A stretch of DNA of 64,000 nucleotides, from NCBI RefSeq assembly GCF_001988955.1, contig NZ_CP014263.1:1364001-1428000 (forward strand), read 5' to 3'. Each line of letters opens with the position of its first letter. Position 1 is the stretch's first letter. This document shows positions 52,331-60,758 of this stretch, piece by piece. A program made the position numbers and the translations under genes. The DNA comes from Spirosoma montaniterrae. Its GTDB lineage: Bacteria > Bacteroidota > Bacteroidia > Cytophagales > Spirosomataceae. The notes below the pieces were generated by a model, which was given only the letters and a program-made list of their open reading frames with translations, had not been told where the DNA came from and did not search any database.

Positions 52331-52793
52331 TGTTTCGGTTTTCGCAGAAATCGCGGGCGCAGGAGCCGTAGAAGATAAGCGAGTGATGCATGACATTGAA
52401 CTTCAGCATGTCGCCCACCATATTTTGAATATTCTGCACACGCGGATCGCAGAACTCCATCACTTTGTGGCAGTCGGTACAGATCAGGTGGTCATGCTGG
52501 CGATAGCCATACGATTTTTCGTATTGGGCCAGATTGCGGCCAAATTGGTGCTTCGTCACCAGATCGCAGTCAACCAGTACGTCGAGCGTATTATAGACGG
52601 TGGCCCGGCTAACGCTGTAGTTTTTATTTTTCATTGAAATAAACAACTCGTCCACGTCGAAGTGGTCTTGCCGGTTGTAGATTTCTTCGAGAATAGCAAA
52701 ACGTTCGGGCGTTTTCCGTAAACCTTTCCGTTCGAGGTAGGCCGTGAAAATCATCCGGGCCGATTCAAGATTTGTTTGAATAGGAGCAGGCAT
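52248..52793 (-). CDS. Fur-family transcriptional regulator with repeat-derived tail
   Basis: A 181-residue Fur/PerR-type repressor. The winged helix is seen in 'GLRKTPERFAILEEIY' and 'SVSRATVYNTLDVLVDCDLV'. The metal region has 'RQHDHLICTDCHKVMEF' with the CxxC, and a second cysteine pair is in 'YGSCARDFC'. Residues from about 152 onward ('NTVNSEQPTTNSVYNEQS') are encoded by a palindromic repeat and are not part of the family. The start at 52793 excludes more repeat-coded residues. Metal specificity (iron, zinc or peroxide sensing) cannot be told. Confidence 0.9.
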   Translation of the reverse strand: MPAPIQTNLESARMIFTAYLERKGLRKTPERFAILEEIYNRQDHFDVDELFISMKNKNYSVSRATVYNTLDVLVDCDLVTKHQFGRNLAQYEKSYGYRQHDHLICTDCHKVMEFCDPRVQNIQNMVGDMLKFNVMHHSLIFYGSCARDFCENRNTVNSEQPTTNSVYNEQSATPAGNRNNG

Positions 52794-52814
52794 AATGCAA
52801 AAGTAGTGATTTGT

Positions 52815-52912
52815 TAGTGATGAATGATGAACGATGAGTGATGAGTTGGCTGACGCGAGGAAATACACCGGCGTCAGCCAACTCATCACTCATCGTTCAT
52901 CACTCATCACTA
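52815..52912. repeat. 42-bp inverted repeat, GTGATGA-word class
   Basis: Arms 52815-52856 and 52871-52912 pair with one mismatch around a 14-base loop. It sits between the RelA/SpoT stop (52914) and the fur start, both on the minus strand. Confidence 0.9.
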
Positions 52913-52913
52913 T

Positions 52914-55232
52914 TCAAAAGTCAAACCGTATCACTTCATAGACGCCGGGCACCCGTTCGAGTTTGCCCATGAGCGTTTCGAGGTGGCTTGTATCCTGTAC
53001 GTACAGGCGAATGTTTCCTTCAAAAACACCATCTTTCGAGTCGATGGTAACGGAGCGCATATTGATGTGTAATTCATTACTAATCACCCGCGTTACGTCG
53101 TTAACTAAACCCACGCGGTCGGTGCCGGTGATGCGTAAACCGGCCAGAAAGGCCAGTTCTTTCTGGCTCGTCCATTTAGCCTTGATAATCCGGTTGCCGT
53201 GGTTCGACATTAGCTCTACGGCGTTGGGGCAGGTGACGCGGTGAATTTTTATGCCATCGTTGATGGTCACGAAACCGAACACGTCGTCGCCTGAGATGGG
53301 GTTACAGCACTTCGAGAGCGTGTAGTCGATACGGTCCATGTCTTCGCCAATTAGCAGTACGTCGGCATCAACACGTTCGCCATGAATTTTTTTCAGTTCT
53401 TTGACGAGTGCTTTCCCGTCCTGATACGCATCGCTATTGAGTTTATTGACGCGGTTTTCTTTGGCCTCCTTGTCCGCTTTGAACTTCTTCAGCTCGGCCA
53501 CGTCGATATGACCTTTGCCAATGCGATAGAAAAAATCGTCGGTGGTTTTCGAGCCGAAATACGCCCGCAGTTGGTTAATGATTTCGTTGCTCATCTCCAT
53601 CCGCAGAATCCGCAGCCGCTTCGCCACCAGTTCGCGGCCATCGGTCACGTACCGCTTGTTATCCTCTTTAATGAGGTCTTTGATTTTGGTTTTCGCCTTC
53701 GACGTCACCACAAACCGCAGCCAGTCTTCGCTCGGTTTCTGCCGGTTCGATGTAATTACCTCCACCTGATCGCCATTTTGCAGGACGTGACTCAGCGGCA
53801 CGAGCGTATTGTTGACCTTGGCGGCCATACAGCGTGCGCCAATCTGCGTATGAATGTCGAACGCAAAATCGAGGGCTGTGGCTCCGCGTTGCAACACTTT
53901 CAAATCGCCTTTTGGCGTAAACACGAAAACCTCTTCACTATATAGGTTGCTACGAAAATCATCGACAAACTCAATAGCCGCTTTCTTATCGCCACTACTG
54001 GCCGATTCAATCAGATCGCGTACCTGACTGATCCAGGCTTCAATGCCTGCGCCCGTTCGGGTTTCATTGCCTTTGTATTTCCAGTGAGCCGCGTAACCTT
54101 TTTCGGCAATTTCGTTCATTCGCTCCGTCCGAATCTGAACCTCTACCCACTGCCCCGATTTGCTCATAACGGTGGTGTGCAGCGACTCATAGCCGTTGGC
54201 GCGGGGCGTACTGATCCAGTCTTTCAGCCGGTCGGGGTTGGGTTTATAGTGGTCTGTCACAATAGAATAAGCTCGCCAGCAGGCTGCTTTTTCTTCTTCG
54301 GGCGGCACGTCGAGAACAATACGCACGGCAAACAGGTCGTAAATTTCCTCGAACGGCTTTTTCGATTTGCTCAACTTGTTCCAGATCGAATAAATCGACT
54401 TCGGACGTCCTTTAACTACGTAATTTATGTTTGTATCGGCCAAATCGGTTTCAATAGGTTCAATGAACCGGGCAATGAAGCGGTCGCGGGCTACTTTGGT
54501 TTCACGCAGCTTTTTGGCAATGTCTTTGTAAGCTTCCGGCTCAACGTGTTTCAGATACAGGTCTTCCAGTTCCGATTTAATGGCATACAGGCCAAGCCGG
54601 TGGGCAAGAGGGGCGTAGATATAGATTGTTTCGGCGGCAATTTTCAACTGCTTGTCACGCGGCATCGACTCCAGCGTCCGCATGTTGTGCAGCCGGTCGG
54701 CCAGTTTAATCAGAATAACCCGCACATCGTCGGACAACGTGAGCAGCATCTTCCGAAAATTCTCGGCCTGTTGCGAAGTGCCATACTCGAAAATGCCCGA
54801 AATTTTGGTCAGTCCGTCTATAATTCGGGCTACTTTCGGTCCAAACGCCCGGTCAATGTCGGCAATGGTTGTATCGGTATCTTCGACCACGTCGTGCAGC
54901 AGGGCAGCCACGATGCTCGTTGGCCCAAGCCCGATTTCTTCGACCGCAATCTGGGCTACGGCAAGCGGATGGTAAATGTATGGTTCGCCCGACCGCCGAC
55001 GCATATTTTTGTGTGCCTCGGCAGACGTATTGAACGCCTTCTTAATCAGTTTGGCATCATTGTCTTTCAGCAGCGGTTTGGCTTCGCGGAGCAGCCGCCG
55101 GTATCGTTTAAGAATTTCCTGGCGTTCCTGTTCAAGGTCAATAATGGGCGTATTTGTGTCGGGCCGCACCGATTCGGCTACAGTTAGCGTGTCTGTAACG
55201 GTCGAATCAGCAGGTTCGGTTACGTTGATCAT
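52914..55232 (-). CDS. Bifunctional (p)ppGpp synthetase/hydrolase, RelA/SpoT family
   Basis: A 772-residue stringent-response enzyme. Domains in order: HD hydrolase ('ALLHDVVEDTDTTIADI', residues ~80-220), synthetase ('GRPKSIYSIWNKL', ~250-370), TGS ('VFTPKGDLKVLQRGATALDF', ~415), a zinc-finger/helical region with 'SKCCNPISGDDVFGF', and a C-terminal ACT domain. HD residues appear intact, so it can both make and break the alarmone. A promoter-like pair lies at 55270-55300. Confidence 0.95.
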   Translation of the reverse strand: MINVTEPADSTVTDTLTVAESVRPDTNTPIIDLEQERQEILKRYRRLLREAKPLLKDNDAKLIKKAFNTSAEAHKNMRRRSGEPYIYHPLAVAQIAVEEIGLGPTSIVAALLHDVVEDTDTTIADIDRAFGPKVARIIDGLTKISGIFEYGTSQQAENFRKMLLTLSDDVRVILIKLADRLHNMRTLESMPRDKQLKIAAETIYIYAPLAHRLGLYAIKSELEDLYLKHVEPEAYKDIAKKLRETKVARDRFIARFIEPIETDLADTNINYVVKGRPKSIYSIWNKLSKSKKPFEEIYDLFAVRIVLDVPPEEEKAACWRAYSIVTDHYKPNPDRLKDWISTPRANGYESLHTTVMSKSGQWVEVQIRTERMNEIAEKGYAAHWKYKGNETRTGAGIEAWISQVRDLIESASSGDKKAAIEFVDDFRSNLYSEEVFVFTPKGDLKVLQRGATALDFAFDIHTQIGARCMAAKVNNTLVPLSHVLQNGDQVEVITSNRQKPSEDWLRFVVTSKAKTKIKDLIKEDNKRYVTDGRELVAKRLRILRMEMSNEIINQLRAYFGSKTTDDFFYRIGKGHIDVAELKKFKADKEAKENRVNKLNSDAYQDGKALVKELKKIHGERVDADVLLIGEDMDRIDYTLSKCCNPISGDDVFGFVTINDGIKIHRVTCPNAVELMSNHGNRIIKAKWTSQKELAFLAGLRITGTDRVGLVNDVTRVISNELHINMRSVTIDSKDGVFEGNIRLYVQDTSHLETLMGKLERVPGVYEVIRFDF

Positions 55233-55269
55233 AGGTGGTGTCTGTTCAGGCGGTCGTGCAGGTTGTACT

Positions 55270-55300
55270 CAATAGTACAAGTTACACCAATATAAACAAA
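55270..55300 (-). promoter_or_regulatory. Promoter of the RelA/SpoT gene
   Basis: On the minus strand, TTTG (55300-55297), 19 bases, then TACTATTG (55277-55270), which is one mismatch from TAnnTTTG. The predicted leader is about 30 bases. Confidence 0.6.
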
Positions 55301-55359
55301 AGTTGAACAGAGCTGGTCAGAAAAATATGTTATGGAAAGACAGTCAGGCTGGACATTCA

Positions 55360-55728
55360 TCAATCGAAGGAAGCGTGTGTCTGTCTGGCTTGCATCCGTA
55401 GCTTGTTGTTTTCGTCTCTTAATAAAGCAATGGTTTCCCTGAGCGACCCCACCAAATCTTCGTAGAGTTGTCGGGCATCGAAAGTTGCTCCCGTTTCTTC
55501 ATTAGCAGGCTGAATTACCCGAACCTGTAGGCCACCGGGAAATAAATCAACTACATCGATACCAAACACCTCAGCGAGTTTGGGCAGGTAATCGACGGTG
55601 AACACCCGCTTGTCGCTCTCCCAATTGTGGTAGGTAGTTTTGCAAACGCCGATGCGCTCGGCCACTTCTTTTTGCGTGAGTTTCGTGCGCTCACGATGTT
55701 GGATAAGGACAGCACCAAAAAGAATCAT
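55360..55728 (-). CDS. XRE-family helix-turn-helix regulator
   Basis: A 122-residue DNA-binding protein. The HTH spans residues 10-65 ('LTQKEVAERIGVCKTTYHNW', 'YLPKLAEVFGIDVVDLF'). The C-terminal half ends in a helical, coiled-coil-like segment ('SLRETIALLRDENNKLR') for dimerisation. It is divergent from the terpene/RiPP locus and shares the intergenic region with it. A 13-bp palindrome just before its start is a likely operator, so it may regulate itself and the locus. Confidence 0.88.
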   Translation of the reverse strand: MILFGAVLIQHRERTKLTQKEVAERIGVCKTTYHNWESDKRVFTVDYLPKLAEVFGIDVVDLFPGGLQVRVIQPANEETGATFDARQLYEDLVGSLRETIALLRDENNKLRMQARQTHASFD

Positions 55729-55734
55729 ACGTAT

Positions 55735-55802
55735 TGATAAGTTATCATGTTTCTGTCCAAAAATAGCGATTTGGGTGATTTATATTATAGCTAATACTTT
55801 TG
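55735..55802. promoter_or_regulatory. Divergent overlapping promoters and operator-like palindrome
   Basis: Plus strand: TTTG at 55770-55773, 21 bases, TACTTTTG at 55795-55802, reading toward the terpene-cyclase-like gene. Minus strand: TATTTTTG at 55765-55758, reading toward the XRE gene. The palindrome TGATAAGTTATCA (55735-55747) covers the expected start of the XRE transcript. The rest of the gap to 55948 holds a TCACA-TT-TGTGA sequence at 55904-55915 of unknown meaning. Confidence 0.5.
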
Positions 55803-55948
55803 TAAATTGTAGTTGTGGATAGAAATTCACGTTTTTAGGCCGCTTTCCACGATGATAGTACAAAAAGGTTACGTTTTTTAGTCAGGCTATCAAGTTTAAC
55901 CTGTCACATTTGTGATGTTAAAAATGAATTAAAAAAACAGGTTTTTTC

Positions 55949-57976
55949 ATGAATCCGGTAAGTGCTATTCCATCATCCCAACCTCGTTACCAGAACGTCA
56001 ATAAAAATGCCATTAGTACTTTCTTTGTGCAAGACCAATATATGCAGATCGTTAACAGTATTATTTGTAAGCATAGTATTAAAGATGACTTATTAAGCTT
56101 AGATACGTACAATACTCATCAGTTATACATAAAATTATTCCGATTTCTATCTCCTTTGTTCCCAGCTATTTCGGGTCAGATTGTAGACGAATTGTCGCTT
56201 AGTGGGTATCTGTATTTCCGTTCGCTACTAATTGCCGACGGTTTGGAAGATAAAATCACAAACAATTTTAATTTAGAACTATTGGATGAACAATACAACG
56301 TAGTTGAAATTTTAGCAAGTGAGTCTCTGCTATTAATGAGTAAGCATTTTCCTGAATACACGCCCTTCTGGCAAGAATTTCAGGAATTGAAGCAGGAGTA
56401 CGAACGTACAACATCAGTAGAAAAGCAACTATCAGTAGACAGGCCGCTGTTTAGTGAGAACTTATTTAAAAATATAGCTACTGGAAAATCAGTAATGAGT
56501 CATGCGGCAGTAGCGGCTTTCTGTCACCTCACTGGTGATTTTGCTTATCACTGTGATTTGAAGCAATGCTTAAATCATCTTCATATCGCTATCCAGTATA
56601 TGGATGATGTTGAAGATTTTGACGAGGATATAATAAACGGACAATATACTTACCCGCAGTATCTGATCGGGACCTACCTCAATGAAAGACAATTACACAC
56701 AAACAACTCTCGTGAGTTACTAAAATACCTACACTTGTCTGGAATAACGAATAATTTGATCGGTCAATCTCTTATTCATTTGGAGGAGAGCAAGGCTATT
56801 GCTTTTCGTCTTAAACTTGATGATTTAGCTATATTCATCGAGCGGAAAATAGAAAAATATAAACTTCACAAGCAAGAGATAACCTTTTTGATAAAAAAGG
56901 CAGAAATAAAAATTGGTAAGAGCGTAGTATTTTCTCAAAACTATTCATTGGGTGAATCTTTAGACAGGGCCAGTAATTACTTGTCAGCAAATGCTGATGA
57001 AGAAGGCGTATGGACAGATTTTTTGACGAGTGCTGGCTTTGGTGAAAGCTGGATTACTGCATACGTAGGGCTACAATTAGCGGAATCGGGAAGACATAAG
57101 TCTTTGCTAAACAAGAGTATAGATTGGCTGATGAATCCGAAGCTTTCTGAAAGACCAATTTCGTATAACCATTCGGTAATACAGGACGGGGATACAACTA
57201 CATTTTCGATTGGCTTTCAAAATGCTATGGGATGGCCCGTTAGCTCCTGTCAGTATGCAGACTGGTTTCGGTTTATGAATAATGATGGCGGCTGGGTAAC
57301 CTACCGCGATGAGCAAAATCTTCGTCGTCGGCTCATGTTGGAAGAAGAGGGCGTAGCGGGGTGGCTGTCAGCTAAAAACTGTGTTTCGGCTGCTGCTGCT
57401 TATGTGCTTTCCTGTCGTCAGGATTCGCACGACCATTTCGAGCTGACGTGTCAGTATTTAACTGGGAAAATAAACGAAAATGGTTCTGTTGATTCATATT
57501 GGTGGACAGGGCCGACTTATGCTACCGCTTATACGGTCATGGCTTTGTCGAGAAGCAGACAGCATCGACACAAAACACAATCGTCGGTCGATTGGCTGCT
57601 GAGTTGCCAACATCCAGGGGGATATTGGCTTAATGAGTACGTGAAAACTCATAGCCCTCTCTTTACGGCCTTGTGTATAAAAGCCCTTATCTTATTTGAT
57701 GCCAAACGGTATCAAAAGCAAATAAAGCAAGGAATTGACTGGTTATTAGCAGTTCAGACATCAGACGGTAGCTGGCAGACTAATCGCGTTCTGCAAATAC
57801 CAGCCACCGATATTGACGATCCAAGTACTGTTTTTAGCTGGCGGAATAGCTCGTTCGGCGTGAACTGTATTGTAGATGACCATAACCGAGTATTCACAAC
57901 AGCTACAGTCTTGAATGCACTGGAGTTGTTTGGAGGTCTCGCCAAAATATTGCCTCCGGAACGCAATGAGGTGTAA
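55949..57976 (+). CDS. Class I isoprenoid-enzyme-like domain fused to terpene-cyclase-like domain
   Basis: A 675-residue cytoplasmic protein. Residues 1-330 are helical with an aspartate-rich motif, DDVED at 219-223, followed by DFDED, as in class I isoprenoid diphosphate-using enzymes. Residues 335-670 resemble the squalene/oxidosqualene cyclase alpha-barrel: 'FGESWITAYVGLQLAESG', QW-like repeats ('CQHPGGYW', 'VQTSDGSW', 'YWWTGPTYATAYTVMALS') and a DIDD (621-624) that fits the DxDD acid motif of class II cyclases, though it sits unusually near the C-terminus. The start ATG is 140 bases after the predicted promoter. The first kilobase is AT-rich compared with the host. The substrate is unknown. 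It could build a terpenoid or modify the neighbouring peptide. Confidence 0.75.
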   Translation: MNPVSAIPSSQPRYQNVNKNAISTFFVQDQYMQIVNSIICKHSIKDDLLSLDTYNTHQLYIKLFRFLSPLFPAISGQIVDELSLSGYLYFRSLLIADGLEDKITNNFNLELLDEQYNVVEILASESLLLMSKHFPEYTPFWQEFQELKQEYERTTSVEKQLSVDRPLFSENLFKNIATGKSVMSHAAVAAFCHLTGDFAYHCDLKQCLNHLHIAIQYMDDVEDFDEDIINGQYTYPQYLIGTYLNERQLHTNNSRELLKYLHLSGITNNLIGQSLIHLEESKAIAFRLKLDDLAIFIERKIEKYKLHKQEITFLIKKAEIKIGKSVVFSQNYSLGESLDRASNYLSANADEEGVWTDFLTSAGFGESWITAYVGLQLAESGRHKSLLNKSIDWLMNPKLSERPISYNHSVIQDGDTTTFSIGFQNAMGWPVSSCQYADWFRFMNNDGGWVTYRDEQNLRRRLMLEEEGVAGWLSAKNCVSAAAAYVLSCRQDSHDHFELTCQYLTGKINENGSVDSYWWTGPTYATAYTVMALSRSRQHRHKTQSSVDWLLSCQHPGGYWLNEYVKTHSPLFTALCIKALILFDAKRYQKQIKQGIDWLLAVQTSDGSWQTNRVLQIPATDIDDPSTVFSWRNSSFGVNCIVDDHNRVFTTATVLNALELFGGLAKILPPERNEV

Positions 57977-58026
57977 GCCAAAAAACCTAAAAAGAGTAGG
58001 CATCATTTTTTCAGTATCATGTGACT

Positions 58027-58248
58027 ATGTCTAAATTTTTAGAAAACTCTGAGATTCAAAACGTATCAGAACTGTTTGAAGTGGAAGAGTTAGAATCACG
58101 TCTTGAGATGGCCTGGAGCAGTTCCAATCCCTGTTGTGGCAATGGATGTTGCTGCAATACTACCTGCCCTGGTTGCACAGGCACCGGCGGTGATGCGGGT
58201 TGCTCTCCTCCCCGTGATATAGTGTGTAGCATTGACGTAGCGGTTTAA
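58027..58248 (+). CDS. Putative RiPP precursor peptide with nine cysteines
   Basis: 73 residues. The N-terminal ~33 form an acidic leader ('SELFEVEELESRLEMAW'), a pattern I know from several Bacteroidetes RiPP precursors. The core is rich in Cys, Gly, Asn and Thr: nine cysteines in 'CCGNGCCCNTTCPGC' and the following 25 residues. There is no signal peptide. A radical SAM enzyme and an RRE-like protease are encoded downstream. The ATG at 58027 is preferred over a GTG six bases earlier. It may give a thioether or other crosslinked peptide. The product is not known. Confidence 0.75.
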   Translation: MSKFLENSEIQNVSELFEVEELESRLEMAWSSSNPCCGNGCCCNTTCPGCTGTGGDAGCSPPRDIVCSIDVAV

Positions 58249-58258
58249 CAACAGTATA

Positions 58259-58281
58259 GGGGGCAGACGGTTTCTGCCCCT
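58259..58281 (+). terminator. Hairpin after the precursor gene (possible attenuator)
   Basis: GGGGCAGA and TCTGCCCC pair around a short loop, 11 bases after the precursor stop. There is no T-run, so it may only stabilise the short precursor mRNA or partly stop transcription before the receptor gene. Confidence 0.5.
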
Positions 58282-58356
58282 ACCACTTGCCGCAGACAGA
58301 GTGTTCTACATGCAAACCGATGTATAGCCGATTTTAGTTATGATAAGCCTGCTGTT

Positions 58357-60756
58357 ATGACCCGAATCTTACTGTTTACAGTGTTATGGATGTACGGTAG
58401 CACTGATTGGGTGTTCGCTCAGACCACGCAACGCGCCTGTACGGTTAGCGGTTTTGTGCGAAACCGCGAAAACGAACTTTTGCCACATGCAACCGTGCAG
58501 GCAATAGAAGGTGATCGGATTACACAAGCCAACAGTTATGGATTTTATTCGATTACGGTTCCATCCGCCGATTCCATACATCTGCAAACATCGTATGTAG
58601 GCTATGCAACGGCATCCGTTCGGCTGGCTTGTCGGCAGAATGCTATAGCTGATGTACAACTCGACGATACAAGCCATCAACTTAACGAGGTTGTTGTTAG
58701 CGCGTTGTCCCGACAGGCGAACAATTCGCTGACTATTTCGCCCAAACAATTAGCTGACATCCCGTTTATGCTCGGCGAGAAGGATATTGTAAAGGGATTT
58801 CAACTTATGCCCGGTGTGCAAAAGGGGATCGATGGAAGCGGAGCCTTGTATGTGCGCGGGGGCAACGGCGATCAGAATCTGATTATTCTTGATGAAGCAG
58901 TTGTATACAATGCCTATCATGCGTTTGGTATCTTCTCGGTTTTTAATGCCGACGCTATCAAAAATGCTGAACTGATAAAAGGCGGCTTTTCGGCGCAGTA
59001 TGGGGGGCGGCTTTCGTCGGTTATGGCAATTCAAATGAACGAGGGCCGACGCGACAGTTTTCATGGCAAAGCATCCGTTGGCTTATTGTCGGCAAAGGCA
59101 ACTGTCGAAGGTCCCCTTGCAGCCGGGAAAGGGTCATATATGCTGTCGGGTCGGCGAACTTATTTCGACGCGCTGACAGCCCCCTTTTTTGACGATAATT
59201 TTCGGGTGAACTACTTCTTTCACGATGTAAATGCTAAAGCTAATTACGATTTAGGGCGTGCTAATAAACTATTTATCAGTGCCTATATCGGTCAGGATAA
59301 CGTAGGGGTCCGTGAAAAAACAACGAGTATGCCCCCCAACCGATTTTTTAACGACTTTCAGTTTAGAATGGGTTGGCAAAGTCAGACCGTAACCACCCGG
59401 TGGAATCACGTGTTTTCGGGTAAAGTGTTTATGAACACGTCGGCGATTTTTTCAGCTTACACGTTCAATCTGAGTCAGAGCCAAAACAGCCAGGCCCTTT
59501 CATCCGAAAACCGCTCATTTACGACCAATCTTCAGTATGCGTCTAAGGTGCGCGACATTAGTCTGAAAACGGATATCGATTATTTTGTGAATGCCAGTCA
59601 TGCTCTCCGATTTGGCGTTCTACTCACGCGCCATTCCATCACGCCTAATTCCATACAGGCAAGCGACTCGCGGGCTGGCACCCTAACGCAAAACGTCGTT
59701 CAAAATCAGCCTGCCGTATCTATAGAGGGAGCGGCTTATGCAGAAGATACGTACCGAATAGGTAATTGGTTCAAAGCGGTGTATGGCCTGCGGCTGTCGG
59801 GTTTTCAGACAGGAGCGCGGAGTTATGTGAAGGCCGAACCTCGTTTAAATACCGCTTACACGCTAACGACGCAAACGGATTTGTATGCTACCTACGCCCG
59901 CATGAACCAGTATATAAACCTGCTGTCGAATTCAGGCGTGGGTTTCCCGACGGATATGTGGGTGCCAGCAACCGACCGGATCGCTCCGCAGCAGGCCGAT
60001 CTGCTGACGGTTGGTTTCTCTACCCGGAGGGGTGTCAGTAGCTGGGTGTTTAGTGCAGAAGGCTACTACAAAACTATGCGTAACCTGTTGTCGATCAGGG
60101 AAGGGGAAAGTTTTTTAAGCCTCAATAAAACAGATAATGGTCTGCGGATTGCCTACGACGAAAACGACTGGCAGGACAAAATAACGCAGGGAACGGGCTA
60201 TAGTTATGGCACGGAATTACTGGCTCGTAAAAACCACGGCAGGCTCACGGGCTGGGTCGGCTACACGCTCTCCTGGACGATGTATCAGTTTCCTGACATC
60301 AATGGTGGGGTAGCGTTCCGTCCCAGGCAAGACCGCCGTCATGACCTCTCGGTGGTGGGTGTCTATAAACTAAACCGTGTGGTTCAGGTTTCGGCGAATT
60401 GGGTTTTTGGCAGTGGTCAGCCCATAACCGTCCCGGAGAGCCGCTATGTGGCAACCGCGCATGTGCCGCTTTTTTCGCTGAATCGAGACGCATCAACTGC
60501 GCTGACTTACCCTGCGCGCGGTTCGGTGTTGCTGCCAGCCTATCATCGGCTCGATTTGGGCGTACAGTTCATAAAGCAAAAATCGCGTAACCGTTCCCGA
60601 ACCTGGGAGATTAGTGCCGTGAATGTGTATAACCGGCAAAATCCAGCTTTTTTCTACGTTGATACAACCGGTGGCAGCAACACGAATGCCGGTCAGCTAA
60701 ACCGGGTCGTGCTGGTGCCGTTCATACCGTCTGTCTCTTATTCGTTTACGTTCTGA
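58357..60756 (+). CDS. TonB-dependent receptor with carboxypeptidase-like regulatory domain
   Basis: A 799-residue outer-membrane receptor. Signal peptide to about residue 21 ('WVFAQ'), a carboxypeptidase-regulatory-like domain ('TVSGFVRNRENELLPHATVQ', residues 28-105), a plug ('GALYVRGGNGDQNLIILDEA', 'GGFSAQYGGRLSS'), then a 22-strand-type barrel ending in 'VSYSFTF'. The substrate is unknown. It is followed by a DUF4249 lipoprotein gene two bases later, a standard pair. In this cluster it could move the mature peptide or a terpenoid, or take up a precursor. Confidence 0.92.
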   Translation: MTRILLFTVLWMYGSTDWVFAQTTQRACTVSGFVRNRENELLPHATVQAIEGDRITQANSYGFYSITVPSADSIHLQTSYVGYATASVRLACRQNAIADVQLDDTSHQLNEVVVSALSRQANNSLTISPKQLADIPFMLGEKDIVKGFQLMPGVQKGIDGSGALYVRGGNGDQNLIILDEAVVYNAYHAFGIFSVFNADAIKNAELIKGGFSAQYGGRLSSVMAIQMNEGRRDSFHGKASVGLLSAKATVEGPLAAGKGSYMLSGRRTYFDALTAPFFDDNFRVNYFFHDVNAKANYDLGRANKLFISAYIGQDNVGVREKTTSMPPNRFFNDFQFRMGWQSQTVTTRWNHVFSGKVFMNTSAIFSAYTFNLSQSQNSQALSSENRSFTTNLQYASKVRDISLKTDIDYFVNASHALRFGVLLTRHSITPNSIQASDSRAGTLTQNVVQNQPAVSIEGAAYAEDTYRIGNWFKAVYGLRLSGFQTGARSYVKAEPRLNTAYTLTTQTDLYATYARMNQYINLLSNSGVGFPTDMWVPATDRIAPQQADLLTVGFSTRRGVSSWVFSAEGYYKTMRNLLSIREGESFLSLNKTDNGLRIAYDENDWQDKITQGTGYSYGTELLARKNHGRLTGWVGYTLSWTMYQFPDINGGVAFRPRQDRRHDLSVVGVYKLNRVVQVSANWVFGSGQPITVPESRYVATAHVPLFSLNRDASTALTYPARGSVLLPAYHRLDLGVQFIKQKSRNRSRTWEISAVNVYNRQNPAFFYVDTTGGSNTNAGQLNRVVLVPFIPSVSYSFTF

Positions 60757-60758
60757 CT

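Noticed and set aside
54084..55187. Open frame of about 367 codons on the plus strand
   Set aside because: Antisense of the RelA/SpoT gene, with no domain signature.
55904..55915. TCACA-TT-TGTGA resembling a CRP/FNR half-site pair
   Set aside because: The orientation and spacing differ from TGTGA-N6-TCACA. It lies well downstream of the predicted promoter, so it is recorded only as an unexplained palindrome.
58027..58248. Lanthipeptide precursor
   Set aside because: No LanB, LanC or LanM-like enzyme is visible, while a radical SAM enzyme is. The type of modification is therefore left open.
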